Below, piece by piece: positions 11,512 through 16,584 of a DNA stretch of 16,584 nt. The number at the start of each line of letters is the position of its first letter. Position 1 is the first letter of the stretch. The stretch spans positions 1 through 16,584 of the forward strand of contig CAJUTQ010000070.1 of NCBI GenBank assembly GCA_910589265.1. The letters are read 5' to 3'. The DNA is from an uncultured Lachnospiraceae bacterium. Its GTDB lineage: Bacteria; Bacillota; Clostridia; Lachnospirales; Lachnospiraceae. The translations under genes and the position numbers were made by a program. The notes under the pieces are model-generated. The model did not search any database. It was not told the origin of the DNA and saw only the letters and a program-made list of their open reading frames with translations.

Positions 11512-14416
11512 AGATTTTTCTTCCTCCTCTTGTAAATTTTATTCCATATAAATCAATTTCACCATTTTTGGACTCCTTTATATAGGAAGCAGGTGCATGA
11601 CATTGGGCCATGATCTCAATAATTTGGTTGTTTTTGTAATGAAATAATATAAAAAATAAGAGCTTGGATATAGAAGAATATTTTTTTGCATCTATATAAG
11701 TTATCAATGTAAATAAGGTATGTTTGTTCACTTTCATCTTTTCCATTTCAAAAACAAGCTCTTCCTTGCAGCTCTTTTGGAGGGTATATTTTTCTTCTAT
11801 AGAATAGTATTCTTTTGACCAGATGGCTTGGATTGCTAAAAGGGCAGATTCACATAGGTCCACCATTTTGTGAATCTGTTTCCAATTCACGGAAGAGGAG
11901 CGAAAGTCAGGAAAGAAAAAACACTGGGATAAGGGGAGAAAGTTTTTTCCATCTGTTTTACTGGAGCGATATTGACGGATCCTCTTTAGCAAATAATCCA
12001 TAGAAGTTTTATGGTAGTCATACTTTTTTGCCTTGGGATTGCTGTATCCTTTTGTCTGAGCAATGAATCCTAAAAATGCGGGCTTGATAACTTTATGATC
12101 AGAAGTATGGCGGGACCATTTGTCCTTTATTTCTTTTATTTCCCTGCTGGAGGAAATATCAAATTCTTTCTTGGCTTTATCAATTTCGATGCAGCTTAGA
12201 ACATTTAATATACAAATATCATGATAAATCTCTTTTATTTCTTTGTAACTATCTTTCAAGGAGGCAAAAGAGCTGTTGATCCTATCCCACATGAGGGTAT
12301 TCAGTTCTTGAGATAAATTGACAATTTCTCCTATTTTATTTTCGCTTGTGCGATAGTCTAAGTCTGCTTTGTCTTTATCTGTGTAAAAACGCTGAGACTT
12401 TTTAGCAGAAACTCGATTTGCTGGAACTTTAAATACATCATAGTTTTTTAAGGCTCCATGAATAAGTATTTCATTATCCGTAACAATCATCATGTCGCTA
12501 TCATAGTCACAGCCGCTTAGGCGTTCCATGATGTTTTCCCCAATGGCATTGACACAGACAATTTCCTTGGTCAAATTAAAATATTTGTCAATGAAGGGGT
12601 GTTTTTGGTTCGTAGATATGAAAACATTGGACGTAGATATGTGAGGGCTTCGACAGCCTAAAATCTTTTTTCCGTAGGGGTATCTTTTTGTGTGAATGGT
12701 TCCAATGGGAAGGGAAGATTCTAAAGATGCAGCGTCGAATTGACCAATAGTATGTAAAAGCATTTCGTAAGGATTTCCAAACAAAACGGAATAATTGCCG
12801 TCAATGAGAATATGCCCCTTTTTCAAGTTTTTTAAATAAGATTTACATGTCTCCTTTTTAAAGTCGTAAAAATACTTTGTCTTAAGAAATGTATCCGATA
12901 CTTTCAACATGGTGTATATCATCTCCTGTTTATTTTTAAAAACATTGGAAAGGTTTTCAGGAGAGGAATCCAATACCGAGCATTTTATATGGTATTTGAA
13001 TACGTCCGTATCCGTGTTTAACATATTCACATATTGGAGGGAAGGCTCTAATAATTCATGTACTTCCTCTGGTGTGAGCTGCAATGTATTGAGGAGCTGA
13101 TAATGGGCCTGTACCATCCGTCCATGAAAAAAATGGGTTTTCTTTTCGTGTTTTACAATGGTGAATGTGGAATCAATGTTATGGAGCCATTGGGATAAGG
13201 AAGCAAACTTAGTATATTTCACGCTATTTGGGGTTGTGATGAGTTTAATATCTTCTATTTTATCTGCCAAAGTGAAAGAGTCTTTATGGAGTTGGGAAAG
13301 GTCTGTAATATGGTTATCTTTGAACCATTGTTCTATGTTTGTGTTAAAACAGCAAGATTTAAAAAAACGATTTCTCAATAAAACCATTCCATAACAGCCA
13401 TATTTCCCCATGACGCTTTTATCTATGAGAGATTGACCGTCAAAAACAGAATTGGATATTTCAACGTGGCCTTCCCTTGCAACAACTCGTTTATTCTTAT
13501 CCATTTCAACAATAACAGAATCTTCCATAAAAGTACTTTCACAATCAGGAATGATCAAAATACTTTTCGGGTCAATGTCCAAAGTATCTATGGCGCTGCT
13601 TGCAGAAAGAGAAATATAAGATTCTAAGGCAGCTAAATCTATAGGATCTCCTTCCTTAACCATTAATCCACACATTTCCCATTCATGGATTTTGGGATAG
13701 AGGCTTTCCTCAATAAATAAACATTTTCCTACTCTAGCAGAACCAGAAGTGCGTTTTAAACGAATATAATGATATCCATTACAGTAAAATCCATGGGAAT
13801 ATAAATAATCCCGCAAATCTTTTCTAGAATAGGTTGTTTCTATTGTTTTCGCTGTGTAAACGAAATTTCCATCCCCATCTTCTATAAAATCAAATCCTAG
13901 AGGGAGTTCTATCCTTGTTTTTTCCCATGTAGGAGTAAGGGTAAGAAGGCCCACAATATTTCCACAATCCACAGCAATATTATCCTCAAAATGTAAATCA
14001 TCTAGAGAGTATCCATCCATCACATAAGTATTCTTTTTTAGTTTGTTAAAACATTTACTGCTATATTGAAAGGTGACATTGATAATTTTATCACTGTATT
14101 CTTTTCCATGATGAACGAAAGAGAACACATCTTTTTTAGTGTAAACCTGGTCTGCGATTTCTCGAATTTTTTCACGGTCAAGACTAAAATCAAGGGAACT
14201 TATAAAGCGGTTATAAGGAATATCTCCTGTTTTTGTTACAAGCTTGTATCCCACTTTCTTTTTCCCAGTATTCTTTTGATTATTTGCTAAATATAAATCT
14301 TTGGCGTCAATACTTGGTATATAAATACAGTTTCTATGTTGATTCAATTTTTTTACCTCCATCCATAGTTTTTTTACAAGATAGGAAAGGTTTTCACCTT
14401 TTACATCCCTTATCAA
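11504..14416 (-). CDS. Single-chain RNA polymerase of the QDE-1/YonO (RdRp PF05183-like) class
   Basis: The frame encodes about 970 residues (1004 if read from a TTG at 14518; residue numbers here use that longer reading). The signature is SGCDYDSDMMIV at 668-679, which matches the metal-binding DxDGD loop of double-psi beta-barrel polymerases such as QDE-1 and phage SPbeta YonO. D671, D673 and D675 are kept, but the usual Gly is Ser674. Upstream, GCRSPHIS (R623) matches the 'R-x-P' element that precedes the loop in the family, and DGQSLID (360-366) followed by LLRNRFFKSC fits an earlier conserved block. YonO is a DNA-dependent RNA polymerase for phage late genes; the same role is inferred here. 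The start is uncertain: TTG at 14416 has AGGA 8 nt upstream and overlaps the 58-codon ORF before it; ATG at 14362 lacks a site; the frame stays open to 14530. The HU-like gene follows with overlap. Confidence 0.72.
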   Translation of the reverse strand: MIRDVKGENLSYLVKKLWMEVKKLNQHRNCIYIPSIDAKDLYLANNQKNTGKKKVGYKLVTKTGDIPYNRFISSLDFSLDREKIREIADQVYTKKDVFSFVHHGKEYSDKIINVTFQYSSKCFNKLKKNTYVMDGYSLDDLHFEDNIAVDCGNIVGLLTLTPTWEKTRIELPLGFDFIEDGDGNFVYTAKTIETTYSRKDLRDYLYSHGFYCNGYHYIRLKRTSGSARVGKCLFIEESLYPKIHEWEMCGLMVKEGDPIDLAALESYISLSASSAIDTLDIDPKSILIIPDCESTFMEDSVIVEMDKNKRVVAREGHVEISNSVFDGQSLIDKSVMGKYGCYGMVLLRNRFFKSCCFNTNIEQWFKDNHITDLSQLHKDSFTLADKIEDIKLITTPNSVKYTKFASLSQWLHNIDSTFTIVKHEKKTHFFHGRMVQAHYQLLNTLQLTPEEVHELLEPSLQYVNMLNTDTDVFKYHIKCSVLDSSPENLSNVFKNKQEMIYTMLKVSDTFLKTKYFYDFKKETCKSYLKNLKKGHILIDGNYSVLFGNPYEMLLHTIGQFDAASLESSLPIGTIHTKRYPYGKKILGCRSPHISTSNVFISTNQKHPFIDKYFNLTKEIVCVNAIGENIMERLSGCDYDSDMMIVTDNEILIHGALKNYDVFKVPANRVSAKKSQRFYTDKDKADLDYRTSENKIGEIVNLSQELNTLMWDRINSSFASLKDSYKEIKEIYHDICILNVLSCIEIDKAKKEFDISSSREIKEIKDKWSRHTSDHKVIKPAFLGFIAQTKGYSNPKAKKYDYHKTSMDYLLKRIRQYRSSKTDGKNFLPLSQCFFFPDFRSSSVNWKQIHKMVDLCESALLAIQAIWSKEYYSIEEKYTLQKSCKEELVFEMEKMKVNKHTLFTLITYIDAKKYSSISKLLFFILFHYKNNQIIEIMAQCHAPASYIKESKNGEIDLYGIKFTRGGRKIYE

Positions 14417-14570
14417 AGTTTTGGTCCTGGGCAATCCGACGGGCAATCGGGGAACCTGTTTGATTCCTTTTTCCCCGATAATCTGTGTTAAAATCAGAAG
14501 GATAAATAAGTCCTCCAAATGTTCTGGGATCTACTTTATATTCTTTTGTTATTTGAAATTTTTCTATCAT
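14394..14570 (-). CDS. 58-codon ORF in front of, and overlapping, the RNA polymerase gene
   Basis: ATG at 14570 follows AAAGGAGAAG with an 11-nt gap, the best ribosome binding site of this region. The product begins MIEKFQITKEYKVD and continues through RTFGGLIYPSDFNTD and GSPIARRIAQDQNF to a TGA at 14394-14396. The first part of the polymerase frame that it overlaps (14417-14518) reads less like protein. This ORF is therefore either a small leader protein coupled to the polymerase, or the true N-terminus of the polymerase separated from it by a +1 frameshift. I cannot decide between these. Confidence 0.5.
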   Translation of the reverse strand: MIEKFQITKEYKVDPRTFGGLIYPSDFNTDYRGKRNQTGSPIARRIAQDQNFDKGCKR

Positions 14571-14726
14571 GGGATTTTTTATCTTCTCCTTTTTATAAAA
14601 TGTTTTATTTTGTTTGGGGGTGCAATATATACTTCTGTATTTGTATTTGAAATACTCCGAAAAAAATTTGTAAATGAGAGATGGGTATGGATTCTAGAGA
14701 GAAATATAAGGGGAAAATAGAAATCC

Positions 14727-14756
14727 ATAATAAAAAAATTCATGACTTTATGTAAA
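14727..14756 (-). promoter_or_regulatory. Possible promoter of the RNA polymerase operon
   Basis: On the minus strand TTTACA (14751-14756) and TATTAT (14727-14732) are separated by 18 bp. This would leave a leader of about 150 nt before the ATG at 14570. The match is fair but the region is very AT-rich, so chance matches are likely. The rest of 14571-15039 holds no gene that I can support. Confidence 0.4.
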
Positions 14757-14940
14757 GTAAGAAGAGGATTGGCTATATTATTCATAAAAAGTAGGGTCAT
14801 TTTTTTGTTTCATAAGAAGAGATATTATCTGAAAAAAATGCAATAATGAAAACTTATGTATAGGATTGTATTGGACATTTTATATTTTTTTCATAGAACG
14901 ACAAAAAAACCGATGATGATGGAAAGAAGAAATAAAAATT

Positions 14941-14992
14941 AGAACATATATTCGAATTACTAGTTGACAAAAACAAACGCATGTTCTAAAAT
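14941..14992 (+). promoter_or_regulatory. Near-consensus sigma-A promoter with LexA-like box
   Basis: TTGACA (14964-14969) and TAAAAT (14987-14992) are exactly 17 bp apart, an almost ideal vegetative promoter, about 45 nt before the sigma-like gene. AGAACATATATTCG at 14941-14954 resembles the Gram-positive LexA box (GAAC-N4-GTTC core) with one core mismatch. AGAACAT (14941-14947) is also the inverted copy of ATGTTCT (14981-14987), which touches the -10 box. Confidence 0.65.
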
Positions 14993-15039
14993 TTAGAGTA
15001 GTCGATGGAATAAGAAAACTGATAAAAGGGAGATAGGAT

Positions 15040-16470
15040 GTGGATGAAATGAAGCAAGAGTTAACAGTATACTGTGAAAACAATATGAAAAAACTTTATC
15101 AAGTAGTGGATGAGATTTTTTATAGGATGTTTGGAGGAATTTCTGATAAGGATATGGCAGAATTTTATTCTGTAGCAGGTGAGGTGCTGGCCCATACAGT
15201 GTTAAAGGGCAAGTATGATCCGAAAAAAGGGGATTTTGACGGTTATATATATAATGCGCTGAAGCTGGCAATGATCGATGAATGGAAAAGGCAGCATCGG
15301 GACAAGCGGTGTGGAAAGGTAGAAATCTTTGATGAAGAGGGCAAAGCAAAGCGTATGCCAGTTAAGGATATTTCTCTTAATGCACCTTTTGGAGATTCGA
15401 AATATTTGACAATGGGAGATATGATTCCATCTCCTTTTCATATGGAAGATATAGTAGAACAAAGAGAAACTGGTCAAGATGAGAGAATAGAAAAGTACCT
15501 TCATAGCTTGTCGAAAATGACAAGAGAAATCATCAAAATGAAAATGAATCAGGTGCCTGTTTTTGAAATAAAAAAGAAATTGGGATTAACAGAAAAAGAG
15601 TATTATGAGCATATGAAGAGTGCAAGAATGAATGAAAATATAGGATTATTTACAAAACAGTCCAATACATATAAGGAGGAATATAAGATGGACAATATGA
15701 TACCCATAGATGTAACAGATAACTACCGAATGGATAAATTCCCTCTAGGCAGTTTGCTAGATGAAATGAGAGATGGAAAGATCAATAAAAAACATATTTT
15801 GCAAAGAAAGCCTTTTCAATGGACAGAGAGACAAAAGAACAAATATCTAACAAGAATATTAAATGGACAGCCTATACCAGAGATTGTAATTTGTGAGCAA
15901 ATAGTGAATGGAAAGAAAAAGTCTCATTTAATAGATGGACTGCAAAGATTATCTTACGCAGAATTGTTTCGATGCGATGGATTAGTCATTAAGAGAGAGG
16001 GGGCAGAATTTTATGATATTCCTTATAAAGAATATAAGTATGACCATGATGGAAAGGCCTTCATAGATGAAGAAGGGGACGCTTTATTTGAAGAGAAGAT
16101 CTTTCATGTCCTTGGAAAAAGATTTAGCCAGTTTCCAGAGTTTCTAAAGGAGCGTTTTCATAAGTTTAATATGAATGTGACAACTTACTTTCATTGCACC
16201 GATGAACAGATTGCTTATCATATGCGCAATTATAATAACCAAAAAGGGATGAACAAAAGCCAATATGAATTTACAGGTATGCATATGGATATAGCAAGTA
16301 AAATAAAGGAGATTTCTGAAAACCATCCTTTTTTTAAAGATAACTATGGAAAATATACAGAGAAGAATAAAATAAAAGGAGATATGGATAAAGTTGTTGT
16401 GGAAAGTATCATGGCCATTCATTTTTTAAATGACTGGAAAAAGGAAGGGGCTGTGAAAAAAGTCCTATGA
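15040..16470 (+). CDS. Sigma-70-like protein fused to a DUF262/ParB-like domain
   Basis: The 476-residue product has two parts. Residues 1-216 resemble a sigma-70 family factor: a region-2-like stretch YDPKKGDFDGYIYNALKLAM (59-78) ending DEWKRQHRDKR, and a region-4-like helix-turn-helix at about 149-196 (LSKMTREIIKMKM, EIKKKLGLTEKEYY). Residues 217-476 fit DUF262, a ParB-like nuclease/NTPase-type domain: QRKPFQW (255-261), a helix ending NGQPIPEIVI (275-284) and LIDGLQRL (297-304, for the usual DGQQR). The HNH (DUF1524) domain that often follows DUF262 is absent. GTG is the likely start, with GGGAG 7 nt upstream. A strong internal site could also start the second part alone (see 15673-15690). 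It is divergent from the polymerase operon; a role in switching its transcription is inferred. Confidence 0.7.
   Translation: MDEMKQELTVYCENNMKKLYQVVDEIFYRMFGGISDKDMAEFYSVAGEVLAHTVLKGKYDPKKGDFDGYIYNALKLAMIDEWKRQHRDKRCGKVEIFDEEGKAKRMPVKDISLNAPFGDSKYLTMGDMIPSPFHMEDIVEQRETGQDERIEKYLHSLSKMTREIIKMKMNQVPVFEIKKKLGLTEKEYYEHMKSARMNENIGLFTKQSNTYKEEYKMDNMIPIDVTDNYRMDKFPLGSLLDEMRDGKINKKHILQRKPFQWTERQKNKYLTRILNGQPIPEIVICEQIVNGKKKSHLIDGLQRLSYAELFRCDGLVIKREGAEFYDIPYKEYKYDHDGKAFIDEEGDALFEEKIFHVLGKRFSQFPEFLKERFHKFNMNVTTYFHCTDEQIAYHMRNYNNQKGMNKSQYEFTGMHMDIASKIKEISENHPFFKDNYGKYTEKNKIKGDMDKVVVESIMAIHFLNDWKKEGAVKKVL
15673..15690 (+). promoter_or_regulatory. Internal Shine-Dalgarno and start for the DUF262 part
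   Basis: AAGGAGG at 15673-15679 is followed, after 8 nt, by ATG at 15688-15690, in frame with the larger gene and exactly at the border between the sigma-like and DUF262 parts. This is a stronger site than the one before the main start. It would give a separate 260-residue DUF262 protein beginning MDNMIPIDVTDNY. Confidence 0.7.
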
Positions 16471-16473
16471 AAA

Positions 16474-16517
16474 AAGAACGCTTTTAGGCATCATACCTGG
16501 AAGCGTTCTTCTTTGTT
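16474..16517 (+). terminator. Terminator of the sigma/DUF262 gene
   Basis: AAGAACGCTT (16474-16483) and AAGCGTTCTT (16501-16510) form a perfect 10-bp stem with a 17-nt loop, followed by CTTTGTTT. It begins 4 nt after the stop codon. Confidence 0.75.
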
Positions 16518-16535
16518 TGGTATAATAATTCTGCT

Positions 16536-16584
16536 ATGAATAATACCGATAAATATTATAGTCCAAAACAGGGAAGATTACCAC
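16536..16584 (+). CDS. Start of a further gene, cut by the window edge (possibly a transposase)
   Basis: ATG at 16536 opens 16 codons reading MNNTDKYYSPKQGRLP up to the window end. TATAAT at 16521-16526 lies upstream but there is no clear ribosome binding site. The N-terminus reminds me of IS1182-type transposases of clostridia, but 16 residues are too few to claim it. Confidence 0.3.
   Translation, partial: MNNTDKYYSPKQGRLP

Noticed and set aside
11504..14416. Idea that the polymerase marks an integrated RNA virus
   Set aside because: The motifs are those of the cellular/phage QDE-1-like barrel class, not of the palm-domain RNA virus polymerases, and all neighbours are DNA-phage tail and lysis genes.
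14579..14800. 73-codon minus-strand open frame ending just before the 58-codon ORF
   Set aside because: It has no ribosome binding site, its composition is that of AT-rich noise (Phe, Ile, Leu runs), and its stop merges with the ribosome binding site of the next ORF only because that site is AAAGGAGAAG.
15202..15504. Minus-strand frames of 92-118 codons opposite the sigma/DUF262 gene
   Set aside because: They are shadows of a well-supported coding frame and show no recognisable protein features or start signals.
1..16584. CRISPR arrays, tRNA or rRNA genes
   Set aside because: No spaced direct repeats, no cloverleaf-like sequences and no rRNA-like stretches were noticed in any part of the window when read by eye.

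Overview
The window looks like a chromosomal segment of a low-GC Firmicute, most likely a gut clostridium of Lachnospiraceae type. The basis is AT-rich sequence, strong GGAGG-type ribosome binding sites, a secreted YHYH/peptidoglycan-binding protein and Lachnospiraceae-style phage tail genes; the taxon is inference, not shown directly. It carries a compact, unusual phage-derived element.

Layout. Positions 1-2,700 are a worn accessory region: one intact double-zinc-ribbon protein (139-696), a fragment of a second zinc-ribbon gene (956-1036), two broken genes each interrupted by an in-frame TGA (1427-1666 minus, 1826-2536 plus), and several hairpin terminators. Positions 2,712-3,485 encode a secreted cell-wall protein. 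Terminators at 3,510-3,588 separate it from the convergent element, and 3,590-4,057 is degraded sequence at the truncated end of a tape measure gene.

From 14,570 down to 4,020 every gene is on the minus strand. In transcription order they are: a 58-codon ORF, a very large single-chain RNA polymerase of the QDE-1/YonO (PF05183-like) class, an HU-like protein, a 43-codon basic ORF, a terminator hairpin, a 167-codon gene that seems to start at AUU, a 255-residue phage protein, a tail protein with a C-terminal Ig-like (BIG2) domain, another hairpin, a small Cys-rich protein, a two-TM candidate holin, a modular endolysin (GH24 lysozyme, C39-like peptidase, two SH3 domains), a one-TM coiled-coil protein, and a truncated TP901-type tape measure protein. 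Divergently, from a near-consensus vegetative promoter, runs a gene joining a sigma-70-like protein to a DUF262/ParB-like domain. A strong internal Shine-Dalgarno and in-frame ATG would also allow the DUF262 half to be made alone. A terminator ends this gene, and the first codons of a further gene lie at the window edge.

Working hypothesis (inference): the vegetative promoter, possibly SOS-influenced, drives the sigma/DUF262 protein. The RNA polymerase/HU pair resembles yonO/yonN of Bacillus phage SPbeta and may transcribe or organise the downstream tail and lysis genes. No capsid, portal, terminase or integrase gene is visible, so this is either a shrunken prophage or a domesticated tail-plus-lysis element with its own transcription machinery. 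The polymerase, the sigma-DUF262 fusion and the regulatory hairpins are the parts most worth following up.
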